Positions 45,360 through 53,350 of a stretch of 64,000 bases of DNA are shown piece after piece. The notes beneath the pieces were generated by a model. That model worked only from the letters and a program-made list of their open reading frames with translations. It was not told the DNA's origin and did no database searches. Source of the stretch: TMP-86 sp964247385. Lineage in GTDB: Bacteria > Pseudomonadota > Gammaproteobacteria > Steroidobacterales > Steroidobacteraceae. Within the stretch, counting starts at the first letter, position 1; every line of letters begins with the position of its first letter. The stretch lies in NCBI GenBank assembly GCA_964247385.1, contig CAXTUB010000003.1, forward strand, positions 1 through 64,000. Direction: 5' to 3'. The translations under genes and the position numbers were made by a program.

Positions 45360-46769
45360 CTAGAATTTGAAGTTGAAGTCAACTTGCAACCGGTCGTAGT
45401 TGCGCCTGGGGTTCGCGGCCGTCGGCGCATCGATGTTGATCTTGTTGATGAAGTACGTGAGATTGAGCACTGTGTTCTTCAACGGAGCGTAGCCTGCGCG
45501 CAACGCATGACCCTTGATGTCTGTGTTGCCGCCGCCAAAATCCGAATCGATCCATTGGCCGAACAGCGCGTTCTTCTCGAGCTTCTCGTACATGTACGAG
45601 ACTTCCCAAGTGCCAGGCGCGGAAGCTTTGCCAAGACCAATGCCGCCTGAATACGCCTTGTCGAGATCATCGGCCCCGGTGTTCTTCGCATACTCGCCGT
45701 AAACCGACAGCGGTAAGTCGCCGAAGGTCGAGGTCGACAAGTTGTGGGTGTACTCGGCGAACGCTTCTGCAATCTTGAACTCATCACGCAACACGGTGGT
45801 GGCGGTTGGGCCGGTACCAATCGTGACCGTCGAGTTGCCATTCGTGCTGCCGGCGAAGAACGTGCTCGTCAGCCGACCCTGCACCGAGCCGTCCTGCGTG
45901 TACATCGCCGCCACGGTGAGCGCATCGTTCGCTGTGAACGGATACTTGATGCCGAGCTGGCCGCCCACGCGCTTCGCATCCGCGCGGTCGGTCTGCGCCG
46001 TCGTCACCTCGTTGAGCCAGAAGTAGAACGCGTTCGCGAACAGATAGCCGTGACTGTAATTCGCGGCCACGCCTTCGGGGTTGATGTCGGGATCGTAGAA
46101 GGAACTGAGCGCCGGCCGGGAATACGGATACACCATCTTGCCGCCGGTCAGCCGGAAATCGGCGATTGGCGCCCATTCCACATACGCCTGATCGAAGCCA
46201 ACGGTTTTCTTGACGTTGTAGCCGCTCAAGGTCACGTTGGGCGAGCGCGGATCCTGGTTGGCCTCGCTCGTCACCAATCGCGTGCCCACCGTGATGGTGT
46301 CCGTCACCTTGGCCGTGATCGCAAGCCTCGCGCGAATGCGCTCGCGCTCGCGGTCCTGCGTCGCCACCGGCGTGGCGCCGAGTGAATCCTTATTGGTCTC
46401 GATGTCTTCGTGCCGATAGCGGAAGTCGCCTTTCACGCCGATCCGCGACACCCACTCGGGCAGCGCAGCGCGCGTCTTCGCCAGCTGATCGATGGTGGCA
46501 TCGCTCTCGCTTTGCACTTGCTTCGCGGTCTTTGTCGCCTGGTCCGCGGACTTTTTCAGCTCCGCGTTTTCCGTCTGCAGCGCATCGTTGGATTGCTCGA
46601 GCCGTTGCAGGCGCTCTGACAATGCCTGCATCTGTGCGCGAATCTCAGAAATTTCCTGAGTGTTCGCGTTGGTCTGCGAAGCCGAGGGCTTGGCCGCCGG
46701 CGCTGCCAGAACCATGCCGGGCGCGGCAAACGCCGCGGCCAGTGTCGATACGGTCAATACATTTTTCAT
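45360..46769 (-). CDS. Outer-membrane porin, coiled-coil N-terminus (putative anion/phosphate porin)
   Basis: 469-residue protein with a signal peptide (cleavage near A-L-A/A-P at residue 22), a coiled coil (residues 35-95, S-E-R-L-Q-R-L-E-Q-S-N pattern) and then alternating strands of a barrel that ends F-N-F-K-F, the terminal Phe expected of outer-membrane proteins. It resembles the putative porin family with N-terminal coiled-coil trimerisation stalks. Its place between pstS and pstC suggests phosphate entry during starvation, like OprP/OprO, but I do not see a clear OprP match. Confidence 0.8.
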   Translation of the reverse strand: MKNVLTVSTLAAAFAAPGMVLAAPAAKPSASQTNANTQEISEIRAQMQALSERLQRLEQSNDALQTENAELKKSADQATKTAKQVQSESDATIDQLAKTRAALPEWVSRIGVKGDFRYRHEDIETNKDSLGATPVATQDRERERIRARLAITAKVTDTITVGTRLVTSEANQDPRSPNVTLSGYNVKKTVGFDQAYVEWAPIADFRLTGGKMVYPYSRPALSSFYDPDINPEGVAANYSHGYLFANAFYFWLNEVTTAQTDRADAKRVGGQLGIKYPFTANDALTVAAMYTQDGSVQGRLTSTFFAGSTNGNSTVTIGTGPTATTVLRDEFKIAEAFAEYTHNLSTSTFGDLPLSVYGEYAKNTGADDLDKAYSGGIGLGKASAPGTWEVSYMYEKLEKNALFGQWIDSDFGGGNTDIKGHALRAGYAPLKNTVLNLTYFINKINIDAPTAANPRRNYDRLQVDFNFKF

Positions 46770-46796
46770 GTTTACCTTGAAAAAAATAGAAAGGAA

Positions 46797-47846
46797 CTAA
46801 AGCTTCAGCGACTTAAGATCGGTCGCATCCTTGCGCGCGGCAGCGAGCTCGGATGGATGCAGCGGAATGAGACCCTTGTCGGCGAGGTAGCCGTCCGGAC
46901 CCAGCGCCTTCGGGCTCATGAACTCCGCGATGTACTCACGAATGCCGGGAATCACTGCGACGTGCGCCTTCTTCACGTAGAAATACAGGGAGCGCGACAC
47001 GGGATATTGCGCCGAGGAAATGGCATCGAAATCCGGCGCGACACCCTCGATGACCGAGCCATGCAGCGCATTCAAGTTTTGCTCGAGAAAGCTGTAGCCG
47101 AAGATCCCGAGAGAGCGCGGATTGGCTTGCAGCTTCTGCACGATCAAATTGTCGTTCTCACCCGCTTCGATGTACGCGCCGTCTTCGCGAATGGAATCGC
47201 ACGCCTGCTTGAAACGCCGCTCGTTGACATCCTTCAAAGACTTGAGCCAGGGATAGGTTTGACAGCCCGCTTCGAGCACGAGCTCCGCGAACGCGTCGCG
47301 CGTTCCCGACGTCGGAGGCGGCCCCAGCACTTCGATCTTCACCTTGGGCAGCGACGGATTCACCTGATCCCAAGTTTGATTCGGATTGTTCTCGAGCGTA
47401 TTCGGATCGTTCTTGCTCGGCACTTGCTTGGCCAGCGCGAGATACAGATCGCGCCGCGTCAACTTGTACAAAGGCGCGGATTTCGCGTTGGCGATCACGA
47501 TGCCGTCGTATCCAATCTTGACTTCAGTGATGTCGCGCACACCCTTGCTCACGCAATCCTGAAACTCGCTCGGCTTCATGCGCCGCGAAGCGTCCGCAAT
47601 ATCCGGGTATTGCACGCCGACGCCGCCGCAAAACAGCTTGATGCCGCCGCCCGTGCCGGTGCTCTCCACCTTGGGAGTCTTGAATTTGCTCTGACTTTTG
47701 CCGAACTGCTCAGCAACGGCGGAAGCGAACGGAAATACCGTCGATGAGCCGACGATGCTGATGTAGTCGCGCGCGCTTTGCGCAGTACTCGTGCCTGCGA
47801 GCCCAATGAGGAGGGTCGCCGTGATAATTCTGGAGCCGCTGAACAT
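46797..47846 (-). CDS. pstS: Phosphate-binding periplasmic protein PstS
   Basis: 349-residue solute-binding protein with a signal peptide ending T-S-T-A-Q. S-I-V-G-S-S-T-V-F-P-F near residue 30 is the first phosphate-binding loop, S-T-G-T-G-G-G-I around 62 the second and P-T-S-G-T-R-D-A-F around 178 the third. GGGGAGG five bases before the ATG is a strong ribosome site, fitting a highly expressed protein. Heads pstS-porin-pstC-pstA-pstB under three tandem Pho-box-like repeats. Confidence 0.95.
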   Translation of the reverse strand: MFSGSRIITATLLIGLAGTSTAQSARDYISIVGSSTVFPFASAVAEQFGKSQSKFKTPKVESTGTGGGIKLFCGGVGVQYPDIADASRRMKPSEFQDCVSKGVRDITEVKIGYDGIVIANAKSAPLYKLTRRDLYLALAKQVPSKNDPNTLENNPNQTWDQVNPSLPKVKIEVLGPPPTSGTRDAFAELVLEAGCQTYPWLKSLKDVNERRFKQACDSIREDGAYIEAGENDNLIVQKLQANPRSLGIFGYSFLEQNLNALHGSVIEGVAPDFDAISSAQYPVSRSLYFYVKKAHVAVIPGIREYIAEFMSPKALGPDGYLADKGLIPLHPSELAAARKDATDLKSLKL

Positions 47847-47900
47847 GAAGACCTCCCCTCGAGACCAAGCGCTGGAAGGCTTGGATTGGCGCGGGAGGTT

Positions 47901-47929
47901 ATTGCCGAATTGTTACAGGAATATTGCAG
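47901..47929 (-). promoter_or_regulatory. Tandem PhoB box upstream of pstS
   Basis: Three 7-mers spaced exactly 11 bases on the minus strand: CTGCAAT (47929-47923), CTGTAAC (47918-47912), CGGCAAT (47907-47901), matching CTGTCAT at 5, 5 and 4 positions, separated by AT-rich 4-mers. The array ends 54 bases before the pstS ATG. No good -10 follows. Confidence 0.7.
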
Positions 47930-47951
47930 GTGAGCGCGTGGGCGGCAAACT

Positions 47952-47998
47952 CACGCATTCGATGAACAGGCCACCCATTCGGAATATGTCACCCATTC
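47952..47998. repeat. Three CACSCATTC repeats between dapE and pstS
   Basis: CACGCATTC (47952-47960), CACCCATTC (47972-47980) and CACCCATTC (47990-47998) recur at 20- and 18-base steps, just upstream of the Pho box on the pstS strand. The spacing of about two helical turns would put them on one face of the DNA. Function is unknown. Confidence 0.5.
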
Positions 47999-48003
47999 AG
48001 CCG

Positions 48004-49134
48004 TCACGTGAGAAGCCGGTGCAGCAAGTCGAGGTAGATGACCCGCAATTTCTCGACGTCATCGAGCCGCACATGCTCGTCGACCTTGTGAATACTGCGA
48101 TTGATCACGCCGAGCTCGATGATTTGCGCCCCCAGGGCCGCAATGAACCGCCCATCGGAAGTGCCGCCGCCGGTCGACAGTTGCGGCCGAATTCCGCAAT
48201 GCGCTTCGATCGCCTCGCCGGCCGCGTCGCTGAGCGTCCCGGGCGGGCAATAGAACGGTTGACCTGAAACGAACCATTCGAGGCGGTGCGGCACTTGGTG
48301 GCGGCCCAGGATTTCGCCGACGCTGCGCTGCAAGGACTCGACGGTTTGCTCGGTAGAGAAGCGCAGATTGAATCTGACCTTGAGCTCCCCGGGAATGACG
48401 TTGGGTGCGCCCGTGCCCGCATTGAAATTGGATACTTGAAAACTCGTGGGCTGAAAGTGCGCGTTGCCCCGGTCCCACTCGCGCGACACGAGCTCCGCCA
48501 GCGCCGGCGCAAATGCATGCACCGGATTGCTCGCGAGATGCGGATAGGCGATGTGACCCTGCACGCCAAGCACGGTCAATCGGCCGCTGAGGCTCCCGCG
48601 GCGCCCGATCTTGAGCGTATCGCCCAATGTGTTCTCGCTCGAAGGCTCGCCCAGCACACACCAGTCGATCCGCTCGCCACGCTCGCGCAGCCACTCCACG
48701 ACACGCCGGGTGCCATCGATCGAGGGCCCTTCCTCATCGCTGGTAATCAAGAATGCCAGGCGGCCGCGATGCCGCGGCTGAGCGCTGACGAATTCCTCCG
48801 ATGCGATGGTCATGGCCGCAAGCGCGCTTTTCATATCCGCAGCGCCACGGCCGAACAAGAGACCGTCGCGCACACTCGGCTCGAACGGCGGTGAGGTCCA
48901 TTCCTCGACCGGTCCGCTGGGCACCACATCGGTGTGGCCCGCAAAACACAGCGTTGGACTCGCTTCCGCACCGCGCGTGGCCCAAAAATTATCGACGCCG
49001 GCAAAATGCAGCGGCTCGACCGCAAACCCGCACGCCTGCAAACGGCGGATCAGCAGCGGCTGACAACCCGCATCCGCAGGGCTCACCGAGACTCGGCGCA
49101 TGAGCTCGCAGGTCAGGTCGAGCACTGCGCTCAT
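48004..49134 (-). CDS. dapE: Succinyl-diaminopimelate desuccinylase
   Basis: Zinc peptidase-family enzyme that releases diaminopimelate for lysine and peptidoglycan. Metal/catalytic motifs: F-A-G-H-T-D-V-V-P around residue 66, G-R-G-A-A-D-M-K, S-D-E-E-G-P-S, and G-E-P-S-S near 165. 376 residues (E. coli 375). Lies between dsbB and pstS on the same strand, inside the phosphate cluster. Confidence 0.96.
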   Translation of the reverse strand: MSAVLDLTCELMRRVSVSPADAGCQPLLIRRLQACGFAVEPLHFAGVDNFWATRGAEASPTLCFAGHTDVVPSGPVEEWTSPPFEPSVRDGLLFGRGAADMKSALAAMTIASEEFVSAQPRHRGRLAFLITSDEEGPSIDGTRRVVEWLRERGERIDWCVLGEPSSENTLGDTLKIGRRGSLSGRLTVLGVQGHIAYPHLASNPVHAFAPALAELVSREWDRGNAHFQPTSFQVSNFNAGTGAPNVIPGELKVRFNLRFSTEQTVESLQRSVGEILGRHQVPHRLEWFVSGQPFYCPPGTLSDAAGEAIEAHCGIRPQLSTGGGTSDGRFIAALGAQIIELGVINRSIHKVDEHVRLDDVEKLRVIYLDLLHRLLT

Positions 49135-49149
49135 GCTGCGGCGAAAACC

Positions 49150-49650
49150 TTAGGCAGAGCCGGTCTCGCGCGAGCGCGGCAGATTAGACCAACTCGCCCA
49201 CGCCAACAGCGCAAGGCTCGAAATCAGCACCCAAGCGGGCATGGACAGGCCCAGGAAACGCCAAGTCACCTTGGCGCATTCTCCCGACCCGTTCAGCACT
49301 TTGCTCAACACTTCGGAAAGAGGCAGAACTTGCAGCATGAACTTGAGCGAGGCTCCGCATGCCGGAATGCTGCCCGGCGGCAAGCTTTGAATATAAAGAT
49401 GCCGGACCGCCACCACGGCGGTGAACAGCGCCGCGAGATCAGCCAACGCCAAGCACGCAAGCCGGCCCACCTTGCGCAGCGGCAGAAGAGCAGCAAACAG
49501 GAAGACGGCGCCGAGCGCCGCGATGCCGAGGCGCTGGAAAATACAGAGCGGACAAGGCTCGAGGCGCAAGGCGTACTGCGCGTAGTACGCATATCCGAGC
49601 AGGCCACAGCACGCAATGAAGCCGAGCCCGTTGCCAGTGCGAGCGGTCAT
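49150..49650 (-). CDS. dsbB: Disulfide bond formation protein DsbB
   Basis: Inner-membrane quinone reductase that re-oxidises DsbA. Four hydrophobic helices; the first Cys pair is E-P-C-P-L-C-I-F-Q-R at about residue 32-36, the second pair is I-P-A-C-G and G-E-C-A-K in the periplasmic loop. 166 residues (E. coli 176). Follows phoU by 82 bases, precedes dapE by 15. Confidence 0.93.
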   Translation of the reverse strand: MTARTGNGLGFIACCGLLGYAYYAQYALRLEPCPLCIFQRLGIAALGAVFLFAALLPLRKVGRLACLALADLAALFTAVVAVRHLYIQSLPPGSIPACGASLKFMLQVLPLSEVLSKVLNGSGECAKVTWRFLGLSMPAWVLISSLALLAWASWSNLPRSRETGSA

Positions 49651-49732
49651 GCGGCGTGCTCACATAGCGCGCCGCGGAAATGCGGACAGTCTAAATCGCC
49701 GGGGCGTTCAGTTGAACCACGGAAGCGCCCGC

Positions 49733-50473
49733 TTAGATGGCGGGACGCGCCGATGCGTGCGCCGCGTCGATCTGCCGCGCAATTTCCTCGAGCGAGGTGT
49801 GCCGCACGTCGGTGCCGTGCGCCATGTAAATCACGTACTCGCAGATATTCTTCGCGTGATCGCCGATGCGCTCGAGCGCGCGCACAACCCACATGATTTC
49901 CATGACCCGGGTAATGCTGCGCGGATCTTCCATCATGAACGTCATGCATTGGCGCTGAATCGACTCATATTCCTCATCAACCGTCTTGTCTTCCTGCACG
50001 GTACGCAACGCAGCCTGCGAATCCATGCGCGCGAACGCATCGAGCGCATCATGCACCATCTTCGACACTTGCCAGCCGAGATGCTTCACGCTGCGGTATT
50101 TGTCCGGCGGCCTCTCCATGCTGGCGAGCCGCGAGGCAATGTAGCCGATTTTCTCGCCCTCGTCGCCGATGCGCTCCAAATCGGTGATGGTCTTGATGAT
50201 CGCGACGATGACGCGCAAGTCGCCGGCGGCGGGCGACCGCGTGGCCAGAATGCGGCTGCACTCTTCGTCGATCGACACTTCCATGTGATTGACCTTGTAA
50301 TCCTCGGTGGCGACGGACTCGCCGAGCGCGGAATTCCCATCCACCAGGGCCGTCACGGCGTTTTGCATCTGCTGCTCGACGAAACCGCCCATTTGCAGCA
50401 CTTGGTTGCGGACCCGCTCCAGATCCTCGTTGAATCTGCGTGAGATATGGTGAGTGAGATCGGCCGTTTCCAT
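49733..50473 (-). CDS. phoU: Phosphate signalling protein PhoU
   Basis: Two three-helix repeats (PhoU domains about residues 20-110 and 125-215) that bind metals and mediate Pst-PhoR signalling; keeps PhoR repressed when phosphate is plentiful. The H-I-S-R-R-F-N-E-D-L-E start and G-D-E-G-E-K-I, E-R-I-G-D-H-A-K-N-I motifs are typical. 246 residues (E. coli 241). It follows phoR by four bases instead of following pstB as in E. coli. Confidence 0.95.
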   Translation of the reverse strand: METADLTHHISRRFNEDLERVRNQVLQMGGFVEQQMQNAVTALVDGNSALGESVATEDYKVNHMEVSIDEECSRILATRSPAAGDLRVIVAIIKTITDLERIGDEGEKIGYIASRLASMERPPDKYRSVKHLGWQVSKMVHDALDAFARMDSQAALRTVQEDKTVDEEYESIQRQCMTFMMEDPRSITRVMEIMWVVRALERIGDHAKNICEYVIYMAHGTDVRHTSLEEIARQIDAAHASARPAI

Positions 50474-50477
50474 GCGA

Positions 50478-51839
50478 CTACCTATGCGACTGAATTAAAC
50501 CGTCATTCGGGCTCGAGGCTGCCTCGAGCGGCGCCAAGTGCTCGGCGGCTTGACCCGGGCGCACGCGCTCACGAGGGAAATGACACGTAAAGGTGCTGCC
50601 CTGGTCTTCCACACTCTGCACTTCGAGCCAGGCGCCATGCAATTGCATGGCATGCTTGACGATGGCAAGTCCCAGGCCGGAGCCGCCGCGCTCCCGCGAA
50701 CGGCTTGCATCCACACGATAGAAGCGTTCGGTGATGCGCGGCAAGTGCTGCGCGGCGATGCCGATGCCGGTGTCGACGACGCTGAAGTGCGCGCCGTCTG
50801 CATCGCTCCACCAGCGCATATGAACCGATCCCGCGGCCGGCGTGTAGCTCAGCGCATTGACCAGCAAATTGGTAAAAGCGGATTCGATGTCGCGCACGCA
50901 AGCGTACAAGCCATCCTCAGACTCCAGCGCAAGCGTCACTTTTGCAGGACGATCGGCGCGCGCCAGCGCATCGCGGTGAAGTCTCTTGAGAAGCGCCGGG
51001 ACATCGAGCGCATCTCGCGCCGCTTCACCTCCGGCCGACTCGAGCCTCGACAGCTCCAGTAGATCCTTCACGATGGCGCCCATGCGCTGCGCCTGCGAGC
51101 GCATGTCGCGGATGGGCCCGGACCAGGCCGGGTCGATCGCCGAATCCTCCGCCATGGTGTCGAGGTATCCCGAAATCACCGTCAGCGGCGTGCGCAGCTC
51201 GTGCGATGCATTGGCGACAAAATCCTTGCGCATGGCTTCGACATGCCTTTGCCGGGTGATGTCCTGAATGAGCAACAGGGTTTGCTCGGTGCCGAACGGA
51301 ACGGCCTGCACGGCGAGAAACCACTCGGTATGGAGCGGCGGATTAATGACACAAGGCGACTTGAAGTTCTTCGCGTGCAGGTAGCGCACAAACTCCGGCA
51401 CGCGCACGAGATTGTGGATGCGCAGGCCCACATCCGTGTTGCGCTTCAAACCAAGCAAGCGTGCCGCGGGCGGATTGAACCAAAGGATCTCGTGCTGCGC
51501 ACTCAGAATGACCACGCCGTCGGGCAGCGAGCGCGTGGAGCGGCGTAAATCTCCGAGCAACTGCACCGTGCGCTGCTTGTGATAGCGCTTGCGCCGGTTC
51601 AAGCGCTCGACTTGCGCCACGATGTCGCCCCAAATGCCGCCAATGACGGGCGGTCCCGCTTTGGGCCTGGCATGGAGCCAATGGTGCAGGCGGTACAGAG
51701 CGAGCAGCTGTGAGACGATGAATGCGCACAGCATCAGAACCAAGCCTGCCCAGAAATAGCCGCTCAACGATCCCAGCACGCAGCCGAGAGCGAGAACTCC
51801 GACCAACCGGGCGAGCGCGAAAGACCACTGCGTCCACAT
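50478..51839 (-). CDS. phoR: Phosphate regulon sensor kinase PhoR
   Basis: Inner-membrane histidine kinase for PhoB. Two N-terminal membrane helices (residues 5-50), a PAS domain (about 95-195), the H box N-A-S-H-E-L-R-T-P with phospho-acceptor His near residue 213, N box L-V-N-A-L-S-Y-T-P and G boxes D-T-G-I-G-I and G-S-G-L-G-L-A-I. ATG at 51839 gives 453 residues; TTG at 51848 is an alternative. It lacks a large periplasmic sensor, as expected for PhoR, which senses through Pst and PhoU. Confidence 0.95.
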   Translation of the reverse strand: MWTQWSFALARLVGVLALGCVLGSLSGYFWAGLVLMLCAFIVSQLLALYRLHHWLHARPKAGPPVIGGIWGDIVAQVERLNRRKRYHKQRTVQLLGDLRRSTRSLPDGVVILSAQHEILWFNPPAARLLGLKRNTDVGLRIHNLVRVPEFVRYLHAKNFKSPCVINPPLHTEWFLAVQAVPFGTEQTLLLIQDITRQRHVEAMRKDFVANASHELRTPLTVISGYLDTMAEDSAIDPAWSGPIRDMRSQAQRMGAIVKDLLELSRLESAGGEAARDALDVPALLKRLHRDALARADRPAKVTLALESEDGLYACVRDIESAFTNLLVNALSYTPAAGSVHMRWWSDADGAHFSVVDTGIGIAAQHLPRITERFYRVDASRSRERGGSGLGLAIVKHAMQLHGAWLEVQSVEDQGSTFTCHFPRERVRPGQAAEHLAPLEAASSPNDGLIQSHR

Positions 51840-51850
51840 GCGCGGCAAGT

Positions 51851-52546
51851 TTACGCATCACGAGTCGAAAATCGATAGCCCGCGCCCCGAACCGTTTGAA
51901 CCAAGGGAGCGAGCCGCACCGGCTCCAACGCGCGGCGCAAGCGCCGGATGTGCACATCGACGGTGCGCTCTTCGACGTAGGTGTTGCCGCCCCAGACTCG
52001 ATCCAGCAACTGGCCGCGGCTGAATACCCGCTCCGGATGCGTCATGAAAAAATGCAGTAACCGATACTCGGTCGGCCCCAGCGCTATCTGCCGATCGCCC
52101 GCGGTCACTCGGTGACTGCCGTCATCGATGCGAAGGCCGGAGATCTCGATCACGTGATCGAGGCCTCTGCCGCCGCTGCGGCGCAGGACCGCCTGGATGC
52201 GCGCCAACAACTCTCGCGGTGAAAACGGCTTGGTGACGTAGTCGTCGGCCCCGCCTTCGAGCCCGGTGATCTTGTCCTGCTCTTCCGCCTTGGCCGTCAG
52301 CAGAATGCTCGGAATCTCTTCGCTGTCCTTGGATTTTCTCAGACTTCGTATCAACTCGAGCCCACTGGTATCCGGCAGCATCCAGTCGACGAGCATCAGG
52401 TCGGGCCGCGCATCGACGATACTGGCGCGGGCCGTGCGGCTGTCCGGCGCTTCCATGACCTCGTACCCTGCGCGGCGCAGGCCGAACGCGATCATGTCGC
52501 GAATCGCCTTTTCGTCCTCGACGATGAGAATGCGCTTGGCGTTCAT
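51851..52546 (-). CDS. phoB: Phosphate regulon response regulator PhoB
   Basis: OmpR-family regulator. The receiver domain has the acidic pair E10-D11, phospho-acceptor D54 (L-V-D-W-M-L-P) and K106 (V-T-K-P); the C-terminal winged helix ends in V-R-G-A-G-Y-R-F. 231 residues (E. coli 229). A Pho box with a well-spaced -10 lies just upstream, and no Shine-Dalgarno is visible. Followed by phoR at 11 bases. Confidence 0.96.
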   Translation of the reverse strand: MNAKRILIVEDEKAIRDMIAFGLRRAGYEVMEAPDSRTARASIVDARPDLMLVDWMLPDTSGLELIRSLRKSKDSEEIPSILLTAKAEEQDKITGLEGGADDYVTKPFSPRELLARIQAVLRRSGGRGLDHVIEISGLRIDDGSHRVTAGDRQIALGPTEYRLLHFFMTHPERVFSRGQLLDRVWGGNTYVEERTVDVHIRRLRRALEPVRLAPLVQTVRGAGYRFSTRDA

Positions 52547-52557
52547 ATGACCGTCGT

Positions 52558-52591
52558 ATTACAGCGGCTGCATGTGACATTTAAATGACTA
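52558..52591 (-). promoter_or_regulatory. phoB promoter: PhoB box and -10
   Basis: On the minus strand TAGTCAT-TTAA-ATGTCAC (52591-52574) matches 10 of 14 consensus positions of two CTGTCAT repeats with the 4-base spacer. Ten bases later comes TGTAAT (52563-52558), the expected position for a PhoB-activated -10. The start site would fall near 52551, only about five bases before the ATG. Confidence 0.7.
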
Positions 52592-52660
52592 CCTGCAGCA
52601 GGTCGCCACGCGGTGGCTTCGAGCGGGCTTCCCCCCGCTGGGTGCGGCCAGTGCGCGCAG

Positions 52661-53350
52661 CTAGGCGCCGGCTCGCGCACGCTCTTCGGTAGTTTGCGCC
52701 ACACGGTCGCGCACGTACACGGGCACGAGATCTTGAGGCGCCACATGCTCGCCGCGTAAGAAGCGGCTGCGCGCGAGCCGCGCGGCGTCACCGGCTCGCG
52801 GCAGCGCGCCGGGATGGGCGGAATCAAACGACATGCCTACATTGCTCAATACGGGGATGCCGCGGCCGATGCCGCACCAAGACTGCCCCTCGAGCTCACG
52901 CAACACGTCCCCTGGCGCATCGACTCGCGGTTCTGATTCGGCGCGGATCTGCCGATCGGCATGCACCGAGAATAATTGCCAGTAGACCTCTCGCATTCGC
53001 GCATCGATGCACGCGAGAATGCGCGTGGCGCCCAGCTCGCGAACGGCTTGAAAAGCGAGTGCCTCGAGCGAGCTCACCGGTACCGCGGGCAGCCCTGCGC
53101 CAAACGCGATGCCTTGCGCGCAAGCAACACCGATGCGTATTCCGGTAAAGCTTCCGGGGCCCACGCCCACGGCCAAGACATCGAGTGAGCCGAGCTCGAC
53201 AGCCGCGGCGCCCATGACCTCGCCGATGAGAGGCAGGAGACGCGTGGCGTGAGCGCGTCCGACCTCTTCGTGACGCTCGAGCAACTCACCACCTTCCAAA
53301 TAAGCGACCGAGCACGCCTCGGTAGAGGTGTCGAGAGCTAGGATTCGCAT
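52661..53350 (-). CDS. tsaB: tRNA threonylcarbamoyladenosine biosynthesis protein TsaB
   Basis: Scaffold partner of TsaD in t6A tRNA modification. Starts M-R-I-L-A-L-D-T-S-T-E and carries G-P-G-S-F-T-G-I-R-I-G around residue 64. 229 residues (E. coli 231). Overlaps the 3' end of yoaA by 13 bases; the yoaA-tsaB pair is conserved in gammaproteobacteria. Confidence 0.95.
   Translation of the reverse strand: MRILALDTSTEACSVAYLEGGELLERHEEVGRAHATRLLPLIGEVMGAAAVELGSLDVLAVGVGPGSFTGIRIGVACAQGIAFGAGLPAVPVSSLEALAFQAVRELGATRILACIDARMREVYWQLFSVHADRQIRAESEPRVDAPGDVLRELEGQSWCGIGRGIPVLSNVGMSFDSAHPGALPRAGDAARLARSRFLRGEHVAPQDLVPVYVRDRVAQTTEERARAGA

Noticed and set aside
49681..49735. Possible terminator hairpin between phoU and dsbB
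   Set aside because: A GGGCG/CGCCC pairing with a large interrupted loop and no T-run is too weak to call.
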